From assembly GCF_954871325.1 (NCBI RefSeq), contig NC_088777.1, positions 49,019,366-49,083,365 of the forward strand: a DNA stretch of 64,000 nt, in the 5' to 3' direction. The DNA comes from Gordionus sp. m RMFG-2023. Lineage: Eukaryota > Nematomorpha > Gordioida > Chordodea > Parachordodidae. Positions 10,930 through 22,219 of this stretch are shown one piece after another. Each line of letters starts with the position of its first letter. Within the stretch, counting starts at the first letter, position 1. The notes below the pieces were generated by a model. That model was given only the letters and a program-made list of their open reading frames with translations. It did not search any database and was not told the origin of the DNA. Position numbers and translations under genes: made by a program.

Positions 10930-12263
10930 GAAAAAAAAAATTTAATTAACGGGAAAAGTGTTTTAGTTTTCTAAATATGAAATTGAATGTTGCCACCTAT
11001 CTAGGAATAATATGATCCTTAGGAAGGAAGACTAAAGAAGGTTGTAAATTAGATAGTCTAGTCTTAATTACTCATTTAATATATATTTTTTCTTCTTCAA
11101 AACTAATGTACATTTTCAAAATTTATCGATTTTTTATTATTATATTTTTAGATAAATATAAAATTATATTTTTTATTGTTATCAGGTAAAAAATAAAATT
11201 ACAATTTTATTAAAATTATATAATACTTATATAAAAATTGATAAACAATTAAAATATTTCAATATTTTAACAATTTTTTTTAGATTATACCACTTTTATT
11301 TCATGATTTTAATAAATTATTTCTAAATTATTATGTATCATATTTTCCCAATTTTTAATGTAATATTAACTTTTCAATTCGTTTATTTTTATTTAAAAAA
11401 AAAAAAACTAAAATAAAATTATCAATAATATTTATTTTTTTATATAAAAATAAAAGAGGACGGGCTATGGCACACATGGAGATAATATTATATACTAATT
11501 TTTACCAAGTCAATTTATATTTTATTTAGTTAATACGAACAAAAATATCAAACAAAATATATAATATTTTTTTTTCCCATTTTTTTTTGCTTTTATAGAG
11601 TATAAAACATATAGTTTTGTAATTAGATCAGTAAAAGAAGATATAACATTATATTATGATTCCCTTTATCTCTCTCATTCGTAATTTCTTCTTTTTTTAC
11701 ATTTTTTTTTTGAAATGAAATTACCGACAAGATAGAACTATACAAACTTAAAACTAAATATCTTTTCCTTTCATTTTATTTTTTTGTAATTTATTAATGT
11801 TTTTGGATTATAATTTTTTAAAAATTTTAAAATTTAAAATAAAACAAAATAATATTTATTAATTTACCTTATGAGATTTTTATTTTGTTCCGGTTGTTAG
11901 TTCAAGTGCCAGGTTAATAATTGTTTAGTTAGATATTAGGAAAAGGATGCTTGGGAATAGAAAAAAAAGGAAAGGAAGGAAGTAAGGAAAAGGAGGGTGA
12001 AATCTCAAAAGGATAACATTTTCCATGTAAAGAAGAATTTTTTTTTTGAGATATTTTTTCTTCATTTCAAGAAATATAATAAAATAAAACCCATTAACAT
12101 TTTTACTCGCTTGATTTATTAATATCTTCTTGTGTTTTTACAGATTTTTAACCCTTTTCAAAATTCTTAAATATAAAACTAAATTATTCAAAACTAAATC
12201 TTCCATTCGTATAACAAATATTGATTCTTTTTTGACTTATTCATAAAAATTTGTGCTCTTTAA
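10930..12263. other. AT-rich spacer
   Basis: No gene or structured repeat recognised. It is extremely AT-rich from about 11040 to 11900. Confidence 0.5.
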
Positions 12264-12474
<211 letters not shown>

Positions 12475-12510
12475 CTAATCAAGGTAGATTCCAATGGAGA
12501 CTTTTAAAGG

Positions 12511-12808
12511 TATATATATATATATGTATGTCAACGTCATTGCGTTTTTTCCGGCAGCGTTATTTTTTAAACTTTAACGAACTTTTTAAATTTAATATAA
12601 TTTATATTAAATTTCTTATATTTTTTTTATACAAATTATAAATGAATTAAAGGTTAACCGAAAAATTGCTTTACAATTCATAAGAGAGGTATTCCAAATA
12701 TGATTTAAATTTTTTTTTTTTTTAAAAAAAACGCGCCTCAAAAATTGATTTAAAGTTGTAAAAATAACACATTGCCGGAAAAAATGCATTGACGCTAACA
12801 CATATATA
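12511..12808. mobile_element. TATATGTTAGCGTCA-family fold-back MITE
   Basis: The left end (GTCAACGTCATTGCGTTTTT, CCGGCAGCGTTATTTTT) and right end (AAAATAACACATTGCCGG, TGCATTGACGCTAACACATA) are long inverted repeats with an AT-rich centre. Both ends sit in TATA runs, which suits a TA target site (Tc1/mariner style), but the true duplication cannot be separated from the TA repeat. Relatives lie at 43859, 44464, 54645 and 55231. Confidence 0.7.
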
Positions 12809-13019
12809 GAATGGCTCATTGGGGTTGGTATTATCGCTATCCATGATTCTCTTTTTGCTCAAGATTTTTTTTTTATAAGTTTTAAGTACATTTTTGCCCA
12901 AACTTCACTAGAAGGGAGTTACCGTGACTATGGACATAGAGAGGGTATTCGTTAAAAGGAACAGATACATTCGACTTCTGCAAAGTCGATAGACATCGGT
13001 AAGTTGTTTGTCCAGGATA

Positions 13020-13190
13020 TGAAAAATGGCTCGTTTTGAGCCGATTTTTAAAAATGGCTAATTCAATATTTTACCAGAAAAATATTACCTAAGCTTCAAG
13101 ATTTGGATAATATATGTATGGATCTTTCTTCCTTCTATGAGCAAAATCTTCAGGCTTGGGTAATATTTTTCTATGAGCCTTTTAACAACA
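13020..13190. mobile_element. TAGTG-family MITE, ends worn
   Basis: ATGGCTCGTTTTGAGCCGAT, the AAATATTACCTAAGC core and CTTCTATGAGCAAAATCTTC match the family. The first bases are lost, and the right arm ends early at GAGCCTTTTAACAACA. Confidence 0.7.
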
Positions 13191-13199
13191 GAAGTTAGG

Positions 13200-15594
13200 A
13201 GTGTTGGGACACATGAAGTTATTATTTTTTAAAAGGCCACTGGCTCAAAATCTGCTGGATTTTAACCTATTTAGGAGTGGCTGATTGAATATTATTGATG
13301 GATTTGTGGAGGAGGCTGGCATCCTCACGAGAACTTGTGTTGCAAATCCTTCCCTCTTTTTCTTTCAGTTTTCACCCTTTCTCTCATTTAATGTGTAATA
13401 AGTTAATAGAAGAAAAAAAAACACATTTTTATTTTCTATTTTTTGAACTAAATGAACCTTTTTTTATATATATATTTTTCGCTATTGTTTTTATGTGATA
13501 ATCAATTTATTTTATTTTATCATTTATTTAATATCTTTTTTTTTGTAGATAATAAATAGGATAATAGTATAAATAATACAAATAATTTTTTTGCTTTCTG
13601 TAAAAATTTCTCATGGATTTTTGGATGATTTTTTTATTAAATCTGAACTTTTTCAATTTTTTTTTAGAAAAGAAACTGGAATTATAAATCAATACAATTT
13701 TATTTTATTTAATTTTATTTTATTTCAATTAAAATTATTTTTAAATTAATAATTTTCTTTTTACAAAGTAAAACAAGTAAAATGACAAGTTACCCCCCCC
13801 CTCTCTATGTTCTTGTCGTTAAATTATCAAAAACATTTTCAATTTTCTTTTTAAGTGTCATAAACGAACGCGTTTCATAAAAAATCGTTTTTTTTTACAA
13901 TTTTTGTTTTTTTGTTTTTAATTAAAAATTAGTTTTTTTTCATGTTTTTTCATTTCAATTAAACATTTTTTTTCTTCTTTCATAAATATTTTTAGCCAAA
14001 CTTTCCTTTCTGACTGATGTCTGTTTTTTTTTACTCTAATATGGTTTATAATATATATTTTTTTAAAAAAAAAAAAAATTCTGTTTCTTAAAATAAATTA
14101 TTTTATAGATAGTTATAACCAGGGTTATTAACCCGGTTCAAGAATTTTAAACTCTATTTAGCGGAAATTTAGATATTTAAATTAATTTTAACTCTATGAG
14201 GAAAAAAAATAATTATATATAGGTATTTAAAATTTGATGTGTGGAAAGTTTATTTTAACTTGAGTGAAACTATTTTAAAAACTAATTTTGCCTTCTTTTT
14301 ATAAACTAGTTATTTTCTAATGAGAGATGTATAAATGGTTTTGAGATGGGAATATGATAAGAAACGAAATTATTAATTATATATACATATTTTAATATTT
14401 GATAATAGGCTAGCTTTAAAATAATTGGCCCGACCTAATTTTAATAACTTTTAGACCGACCGGCCACGACCGGGTAAATGGCCCGGTATATTTTAAGTGA
14501 AATTTGATGACCCGGTCATACCCTTGAACCGAACATTCAGGTGTCCGATATATTTATGAAAAAAGAACACAAGTTCCCTTCCGAAATATGGAAATTATGT
14601 GCTCATTTTTCTGACTATTCAGGTTTAAACGTGGCAAAGCTGGTGTATAAATAAAAGGATCGTCCTCAAATCTCAACCTGATGGGGAACATAATTAATGG
14701 TATGTAGAAATCTTGAAAATGTGCTTCAGAACTAAAAAACGAGAGGCAAAACCTTGAGCCAATATGGTTAAAATAATAATTGTGGTTATAGCGATAAAAC
14801 TCGGCGATTTATTATTATAAAACTTATCGTGTCATTTTTAGATTCGTTTAAAAATAGGTTTAGATAATAGAGAAGAATACTATGGTGTTGGTTATCACAA
14901 GACGTCCTTCCTATCTTAAGCAGAGGCATAAAACTTAGCCAGGATTTTTGGCTATGAGGAAAGGGGGAAACACTATTAGAGTTGGGTTTTCCTCCCCCAT
15001 ATATTTTATTGTAGGTTTTTAGGGTGCCTTTGGCTGTAGTAGAGTTTTTATAAAAATAAAGTATATACAATATTTTACCAATTTTTTTTTTCAAATTCAA
15101 CTTTATATTGATATATGAAGGTGGGGATTTTCCCCTTACTTCCCCGTGGCTACGTTAATGAGCAGAGGTTTTTCTTAGGCATTTTTTAAATTTATCCTTT
15201 GATTTTTTTTTTGATTGAAGCATAAATCATTTATAAGGAAATCTAGACATGAGATGCTTGATGATTCTCTAATCATAGGAACCTAGAAAATCACCTAAAT
15301 ACTTCGAAAAAATAATTTATCCAATTCTTTCTCCCCCCCCCCCAAAAAAAGTTACAAATCTTTTTATTCTATAAATGTATCTTCCTAAAAAACCTTTTTT
15401 TTTGTTTAGAAATTTGTTAAATCCTTAGAGAATTTAATTTTCGAAAATAACACTTGAATTTGTTTATTGGGGTAAATGCGATTAGTTTGATATATTTTCC
15501 CGGACATGAGTATTAAAGTTTTGCGTTTTAAAATCGAAATTTCTTTAAAAGTTCCATTATAAAATTGTCTGAAATTTTTTGAGGATAGTCATTT
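13200..15594. other. AT-rich spacer with degraded element pieces
   Basis: No supported gene. 14118-14540 contains CAGGGTTATTAACCCGGTTC and, inverted and diverged, GACCCGGTCATACCCTTGAAC, with GGCCCG blocks between. This may be a worn hAT-type element related to 22560-23000. A 104-codon minus-strand frame at 14786-15100 has no recognisable domain. Confidence 0.45.
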
Positions 15595-15595
15595 T

Positions 15596-15762
15596 ACACA
15601 TATATATCGGAAAGCATTTCTGGCAAAAAATCAGATTTTTTAAAATTTAAAATAACGCGCCTTGTGCAATTTTTGAATTTCTAACTCATTTTTAATTTGA
15701 GCGCGTTATTTTTAAAATTTAAAAAAAAAATCTGATAAAATGCATTCCGCTAGGTGTATAAT
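15596..15762. mobile_element. Small fold-back element (GCGCGTTATTTT family)
   Basis: The left ATCAGATTTTTTAAAATTTA then AAATAACGCGC is mirrored by GCGCGTTATTTTTAAAATTT then ATCTGATAAAATGCATTCC. The ends lie near CACATATATA and GTGTATAATTA. Non-coding, about 165 bp. A partial copy is at about 16395-16470. Confidence 0.65.
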
Positions 15763-15765
15763 TAC

Positions 15766-16064
15766 TAGTGTTGTTAAACGGTTCGATTTGACCCGATTTT
15801 TAAAACCGACTAACTCAATATTTTATCCAGAATAATATTTACGCAAGGCTGAAGATCCTACTCATAGATGGCACAACGGTTTGGACATCTATTAGCGAAA
15901 TCGCGAGGTTTTAGGCTGCATTCATAGTGGAGACGGATCCGTTTTTTACATCCGTTCCGTCAAAAGTCAATCACTATGAATGCAGCCTTAGACAATATTT
16001 TTCCGACTACAATAATGAGTTAGCCGTTTTTAAAAATCGGCTTAAATCGAACCGAACAACACTA
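15766..16064. mobile_element. TAGTG-family MITE carrying a nested element
   Basis: Left TAGTGTTGTTAAACGGTTCG and right CGAACCGAACAACACTA are the usual ends. Flanks ATAATTAC and AAAATTAC agree at 7 of 8 bases, as expected for an old 8-bp duplication. It is about 75 bp longer than usual because of the insertion at 15914-15987. Confidence 0.8.
15914..15987. mobile_element. Tiny PIF/Harbinger-like MITE nested in the hAT MITE
   Basis: GGCTGCATTCATAGTG at 15914 is perfectly inverted as CACTATGAATGCAGCC ending at 15987. TTA directly flanks both ends (15911-15913 and 15988-15990). A TWA target duplication with GGCTGC-type ends is the pattern of the PIF/Harbinger/ISL2EU group. Only 74 bp and non-coding. 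Confidence 0.7.
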
Positions 16065-16384
16065 AAAATTACTACCCACCTTATAAGTTTTCAGACAATT
16101 TTAAATAATGAATTTTTTAAAGAAAAATTTTCAATTTAAAAAGGGCAAAACCCCTAACAGTGCATATCGGGAAAAAACCTATTAAATTATCGCCTTACAA
16201 TGTTTATTGGTATACAAAAAAAAATTTAAACCCTTTATTTTTAATTTTTGTAAAATCAATTTTTAAACAAAAGAAAATATAATAATTCTAAAAAGATAGA
16301 ATCTATTGGATTCTTTTAAAATTCATGATTTGGAAAGTATACTGCAAAAAAAAACATAGGTTTTGTTGTATTTTTTGCATAATA

Positions 16385-16470
16385 AATCATTAATTTGAGC
16401 GCGTTATTTTAAATTTTTATAAAAATTCATCTTGAGAGAAACGCATTCCTATAGGTGTATAATTATCTAC
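16385..16470. mobile_element. Partial GCGCGTTATTTT-family element
   Basis: GAGCGCGTTATTTTAAATTT, then ACGCATTCCTATAGGTGTATAA, matches the right half of the element ending at 15762. Confidence 0.5.
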
Positions 16471-16547
16471 CCTATAGGTTTTCAGAGAATTTTATAATGA
16501 ACTTTTAAAGAAAAACTTCAATTTAGAATGCAGAGCCTTACCTGTTT

Positions 16548-16722
16548 TAGTGTTGTTAAACGGTTAGTATTACGCAAGCCTCAAAATTTTGTTAGTAGAA
16601 GGAACATATGTTTTGGACATCTATTAGCGAAATCTCTAGGCTTAGGCAATATTTTTCAGGCTAAAATATTGAGGTACCCCGTTTTTAAAAATCGGCTCAA
16701 AACGAGCCGTTTTACTACACTA
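16548..16722. mobile_element. TAGTG-family MITE, internally deleted left arm
   Basis: It begins TAGTGTTGTTAAACGGTTAG and jumps straight to ATTACGCAAGCCTC, so most of the left arm is missing. The right arm is intact to CGAGCCGTTTTACTACACTA. No exact flanking duplication seen. Confidence 0.75.
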
Positions 16723-16841
16723 GTTTTATTGGTATGCAAAAAAAAAAATTTAACCCCTTTATACTTTTTAATTTTGTAAAATCAATTTTTTTTTAAACAA
16801 AAAGAAAATACAATAATTATAACTTTAAAAAAAAAGATATT

Positions 16842-16910
16842 CGGGCCGAACCGGGCCGGACTCACCGGGTACGGGCCGAACCGGGCCGGACTCACCGGGT
16901 ACGGGCCGGA
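16842..16910. repeat. GC-rich 30-bp tandem repeat, 2.3 units, flanked by a direct repeat
   Basis: The unit CGGGCCGAAC-CGGGCCGGAC-TCACCGGGTA occurs twice exactly, followed by CGGGCCGGA. This 69-bp block is strongly GC-rich within AT-rich DNA. AGATATT lies immediately on both sides (16835-16841 and 16911-16917), as if the block had been inserted. Confidence 0.85.
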
Positions 16911-17340
16911 AGATATTGATTCTTTTAAAATCATGTTTTAGAATGTGCTGCGTTCCAAAAAAAAAGAAATTATTTTCTATTTTTGATAAAATTAGAACAG
17001 AATTCAATCAATCATTTATTTTGTGGTTTTTTTTTAAATTATTTTTTTCCTAATAGAAAATTTGAAAATCGAAAATGGCCACCTCCACCGCAGATAAATT
17101 TAAAAATCGAATATATATATATATAAATTTTTTCTTTCCGTATTCTTTGAAAATCAAAATAAATTTAATATACTCAACTTTTTAGAAATCTTTATATTAT
17201 AAAAACATTAATTTTAAAAGATCATCTATTCCTCTGAACCGATCATATGCGAAAATTTATGGTGTTCTATCTTTAGGGAAGAATAGCAGAAACTAACGAC
17301 CATCTTTCACATATTTCCTGGCCTCCTTTTTCCTTTTCGC

Positions 17341-17543
17341 TAGTGTTGTTAAATGGTTCGATTTTAGCCGATTTTTTTAAAAAGGGCTAACTCAATATTT
17401 TAGCCAGAAAAATATTGGCTATGCCTCGAAATCGCTATCATCTATGAGCAAAATCTATAGGCTTGCCTAATATTTTTCTGAATAAAACATTGAGTTAGCC
17501 GTTTTTAAAAAATCGGCTCAGATCGACCAGTTTAACCACACTT
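17341..17543. mobile_element. TAGTG-family fold-back MITE
   Basis: Left TAGTGTTGTTAAATGGTTCG, right GACCAGTTTAACCACACTT. Flanks CTTTTCGC and CTTTTCAC match at 7 of 8 bases. The loop is shortened by about 20 bp relative to the family. Confidence 0.8.
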
Positions 17544-17551
17544 CTTTTCAC

Positions 17552-18311
17552 TTCTACCTTCTATCTGTTTCTTCCTTCATCCCTTTTCACTTTCTTCCTC
17601 CACTTTAAATTTAATAATTATTCTATTAATAATAAATAATTATATTTTCTGAAAAATAAAAATTGTATAGCAAAGTGATTGTGTAAATAATTCTAATTTT
17701 TTTTTTCTTACTTAGAATCCCTTTTATTCCAGAACTTTTCAAAAACATGATGATAATGATGATAATATATATAATAACTAAACGAATCGTGGCATAAAAA
17801 TTAATATATAATTATTTATTTTAGGAGGGGAAAATAAACATTTTCCTTCCCCAAAACCACAAGTATATCTTTTTTTTCAATCTCTGATTCCAGCTAATTC
17901 CGCTGATAATTGACAATTGAATAATAGAGTCCAACACAAATTGTTTTTCGTTTTCATAAAATTCACTGTTTAAATTTTAGTGGGATAAAAAAACGGAAAT
18001 TTATTAAATATTTTAGAGTAAATTATGGGTAATTTTGTAATTTTTTTCGGCAATTTTTAACAGGAATAATATTGTTTTTCAAAAAAAAATAAAATAAATA
18101 AATAATTTTAAACTTATAAAAGATAGGAGATGGGGGAAGAAATAATATATTTTCTATTTTATCATATGGCCGATTTTATTTTATACTTTTATATATTAAT
18201 TTTTTTTAAAACATTATATATTTAAAAAAAAAATAATAATAACAAATTATATTTTTTATTATAAATAATCATTATCAAATATATAATATTTCATATGTAA
18301 GATATGGTTAA
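17552..18311. other. AT-rich spacer
   Basis: No gene, RNA or repeat recognised. Confidence 0.5.
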
Positions 18312-18510
18312 TGTATGTTGTTAAACGGCTCGTTTAAAAACCGAATTTAAAAATGGCTAACTCAATATTTTATCCCAGAAAAATATTATACGCGGGCCTT
18401 AAGATTTTGATCATATAGAACATCTACTAATGAAATCTCGGGACTTAGAAAATATATTTCTAGTGCTAAAATATTAAGTTAGCCGTTTTTAAAAATATAA
18501 TATTTTATAG
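18312..18510. mobile_element. TAGTG-family MITE, right end degraded
   Basis: It starts near ATGTTGTTAAACGGCTCG and keeps the GGCTAACTCAATATTTTATC arm and its complement AAATATTAAGTTAGCC. The last 20-30 bases of the right arm are replaced by unrelated AT-rich sequence up to about 18530. Confidence 0.65.
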
Positions 18511-19144
18511 GCTCGTGCCCAGAATTCTGAGAAACCATCTTTAAAAGTTCAGCTTGAGTACTCACTCAACGCAATTACTTCTATGGATATAATAAAATAA
18601 ATTGCGGGGGAAAAAAATAAATAATATTTTCAGGGTTAAATGCAGTGAATTTCTCAGAATAAATTTATTTTTTGAACTGGGAGGCAGTAAAATATTATAA
18701 AACAAGTAACTATAATATTTAAAATGTTATCTAGAAATTGCCATAATGGCCGAAAGAATTAGTATAAAAAAATTTTTAGCCGACCAAGGCGGACTTTTCG
18801 TAAAAATTTATCTTGCCGGTTTAGACTACTTGTGCAAAAAAATTCTCTAGATCTATATTTAAATACAAGTGTAGAAGGCGGACGCATATGCAGAGGGGGC
18901 GGGGAAGAACAGATGGCAAATCCCCCCTTCAAAGTCAAAAAATTTATGCGCCGACTAAAATATCTTACAAAAATATTACTTTTTTTTTATGATTATAAAA
19001 TTTATTTATATTTTATAATCATTCCTTCCTCATATTTATTATCACATTTTCACGGCAGAAAATAAATACAACTACTAATTTATTCTATGATGAATTCCAT
19101 TTCGAATTTTCCTTGTATATATATATATATATGTATGTATGTGT

Positions 19145-19531
19145 GTCGTATGGGGGATCCGGAATCCGCGGGGATTCGTAATCTTTTGATCTTAAATCCA
19201 ATACCGAGGGCGATTTAAAAAAATATAAATTCCGACTTAACCGGAAATCTATTCTATCATGTATAGAGTACCCTATAAATTTCAGCCAATTTCAGCCATA
19301 GATATTTTGGTATTTTTTAATTTATATGAGAAAAAATCCATATATAAATTAGGAGTAGTTTTAGGTTCATAGCAAAATTGTTTGAAATTTACAGTTTGGG
19401 TAATCTGCACATGCCGAAATGCAATTCCTGCAATAATTAGATTTATCTAATAAATCTAAAAAATCGCCCTTAGTAAATTATTTAAAATCAAGAGATTCAG
19501 AATCCCCACGGATTCCATATCCCCATACGAC
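19145..19531. mobile_element. 387-bp element with about 45-bp inverted ends
   Basis: GTCGTATGGGGGATCCGGAA then TCCGCGGGGATTCGTAATCT is matched, inverted, by AGATTCAGAATCCCCACGGA then TTCCATATCCCCATACGAC. Non-coding AT-rich centre. Both ends abut TA/ATGT repeats, suggesting a TA-type target. I saw only this one copy in the window. Confidence 0.7.
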
Positions 19532-19699
19532 ATATATTTATATTCTACCATTTTAAAATTTCCCACAAAAATCATTAGAAATTTTTTTAATATATTCTGG
19601 TATAACTTCCTAGATTCTTTTTTTAAAAATATCCCACCTCTCAATCCCCCCACAACAAATTTCTGCGTACGCATCTGGTAGAAGGCCATAATGGTTGTT

Positions 19700-20515
19700 G
19701 TAATTCGTATTTATTAGATTATTTATTATATGTTAATCCTTTAACAATGCCTGAAATTACAAAAAATATCATAATAATTAATAATCCTTGATTGACAGCT
19801 CTCAATACTCCGACGTCAATCACAACAATGGGCGAGGACGATAAGTAAAGTATAATAGCCTGGTAGGTTAGCCAGTATATGAGAGACCATACGGGTAGAC
19901 AATTGTCAACAATTTGGATGAAAACAAAATGGAATTGAAGAGACCCCCCATGGAAAGTAAATAGTTTTAAGGAGGGGGGGGGGGTGAACTTGATATTTCC
20001 TGGCAGTTTAATGAGTCAATCGAACAAAATTCTGAGGTTGCGATTTATTCTGAAGAATGAAATGAATGGAAATGTCCGAGTATCAGTTTTTGTGTGCCTC
20101 TATAGAACTCATCGGACAAAACACTCTCTGAACGGCATTACTAAACCGCGCAAGGTGGCTCAAAATTCGAATATTAAAGTTTAAATCAAATCGATCAATC
20201 TTTACTTTCGACCGAAATCCGGTAAAGAACCGTCGGATTTTATTATATTCGTAGTTTTGTATTAATCATAAAATCTTGACATTTTGATATAATTGTATAA
20301 CTTAAAGGGGTTAATGCTAGTTATTTTTTTTGGTATATTACAAATCGATATTTCTTTCTTTCTTTCTTTTTTAAATTTAAAATTAAATTTTTTTTTTTTG
20401 GCTATGTTAAAAATTGATGTTTATAATAATCCGTAACAAGTCGCATTTTGCTGAAAGGTGGATAGTTATAGAGATTTTTATTAGACAAATCAATAAATAA
20501 AACGAGAATTCGGTA
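19700..20515. other. Spacer of near-normal base composition, no gene recognised
   Basis: 19800-20190 is less AT-rich than its surroundings and has a 66-codon plus-strand frame at 19984-20184, but no domain or splice sites I can defend. A G-run lies at about 19973-19983 and a short CTTT tract at 20352-20370. Confidence 0.4.
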
Positions 20516-20907
20516 TGAAACAGCGAAAAATTAGGAATTTCGCCTATATATCCTTGAAAAATTTTTTGAGTAATTTTGAAAATTGATATTAATAGATGTT
20601 AGGGAAGTAAATGCATCATCAATTTGCCTCAATTAAAAGATTCAGTTGTAATTTCAGGAAAAATTTTTTTTTAAAAAAATATGTAAAAATTGGACTAAAT
20701 ATCATCTTTGTCCTAAATTTAATTCCCGAAATTAGGAATATGGAAAATATTTCGTCCATTTTTTTGGAGATATTTTTTTTATAAAAAATTTAATTTAGAT
20801 TGATGTATTTACTTCCCTAACAGCATCTATTAATATCAATTTTGAAATTTACTTTAAAAAATTTTCTGGGAGATCTAAGCAAGATTCTCAATTTTTTCGC
20901 TGTTTTG
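20516..20907. mobile_element. Fold-back element with arms of about 130 bp
   Basis: The left arm (AAACAGCGAAAAATTAGGAA, AAATTGATATTAATAGATG, TTAGGGAAGTAAATGCATCA) recurs inverted at 20790-20907 (TGATGTATTTACTTCCCTAA, CATCTATTAATATCAATTTT, TTTTTTCGCTGTTT). The loop is AT-rich and non-coding. The 92-codon frame at 20842-21120 begins inside the right arm and is not a gene I can support. Confidence 0.75.
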
Positions 20908-21400
20908 TTCTTCGCTCTAGAGTACCTAATGAAGCGGATTCAAGTCACATGTCGCACTCGAACAAACATTCTCCCGGACTTGGACGGATCGGACCTAGAT
21001 TTTAACTCTTATCGGGTTTATAAATATCATATGGCAAGAATAGTAGGGGGAAACCGAGGAATATGCGAGGCCCTAAGAGGCAAAACCTCGATAAAATTAA
21101 AACTACTATTGAATAAATAAATATCTCATTTTATTTTCACTTATTTACTTTCCGAAAACAAAAAATATTGGGGAATAGATGAGATACACCCCACGGGGGA
21201 AGTATGAGCTTTTCCATCATGAGCCGCTCTTGAGCTGCTAATATTGATTATTTTTTTTTAAATATTATATTTATTATATATATAATTGAGACTACTTTAT
21301 CGATAAAAATACGCCATAATGGAAAATAATTTTAAAAAAAAAAAATTAGTGAAATTTATTGACAATTTAAAACAAATAAAGAATGGTGCAATAGGCTTCA

Positions 21401-21776
21401 GAGGGACAAAGACCTTATAAACATTTTAGATTTAGATGTATTTATTAGGATAATTGGATAATTAATAGTTTTTTTCTCTTCACTTTCTTGAATATTTGAC
21501 CTGAATGTAAACCATGTTAAATCTTGTTGTTTCATTAATTAATAATTGATTAATAATCTTATTTTTACTTTTGCCCAAACTAAGGTAATTTAAGAGGGAC
21601 AAAGACCTCATAAACATTTTAGATTTAGATGCATTTATTAGGATAATTTGATAATTAATAGTTTTTTTTTCTCACTTTCTTGAATATTTGACCTGAATGT
21701 AGACCATGTTAAATCTTGTTGTTTCATTAATTAATAATTGATTAATAATCTTATTTTTACTTTTGCCCAACCTAAG
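21401..21776. repeat. Two-copy tandem duplication, period 193 bp
   Basis: GAGGGACAAAGACC begins both copies (21401 and 21594), and both end near TTTTTACTTTTGCCCAA. The copies are nearly identical, with only a handful of substitutions and small indels, so this is a fairly recent duplication. No coding content seen. Confidence 0.9.
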
Positions 21777-21995
21777 TTTGTTTTCTCGGTAACGGTTCAG
21801 TAAGGAAAGATTTTCATTTCTTTCTTTCTATCCCTTAATTATGATTTCTTTCTTACCATATTCAAATTTCAATAAGCAAAAATATAAACTTTAAAAATAA
21901 CGCTCACAAAAAGAAGTTGGTCCCCAGATCGCCAATCACTTTTAAAAAATTTAATTTTTGTTCAAATAAATTTTTTTTTTTAAATATAGAATAGG

Positions 21996-22219
21996 TAATG
22001 TTGTTAGAACGGCTCGTTTTGAGCCTATTTTAAAAAACGGCTAACTCAATATTTTAGCCAGAAAAATATGGCATAAGCCTCGAGATTTCGCTAATAGATG
22101 CCCAGACCTTTGTTCCTTCTATGAACAAAATCTTGAGGCATGCCTAATATTTTTCTGGATGATATATTGAGTTAGCCGTTTTTAAAAAGCGACTCAAAAC
22201 GAGCCGTTTAATAACACTA
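21996..22219. mobile_element. TAGTG-family MITE, near-consensus copy
   Basis: Both arms are almost complete: left GTTGTTAGAACGGCTCGTTT and GGCTAACTCAATATTTTAGC, right CTGGATGATATATTGAGTTA and CGAGCCGTTTAATAACACTA. The core CTCGAGATTTCGCTAATAGA is intact. Flanking 8-mers do not match exactly. Confidence 0.85.

Noticed and set aside
14786-15100. A 104-codon minus-strand frame
   Set aside because: No domain, no homologous copy in the window, and composition like spacer.
20842-21120. A 92-codon plus-strand frame
   Set aside because: Its first quarter is the arm of a fold-back element, and the rest has no recognisable domain or splice context.
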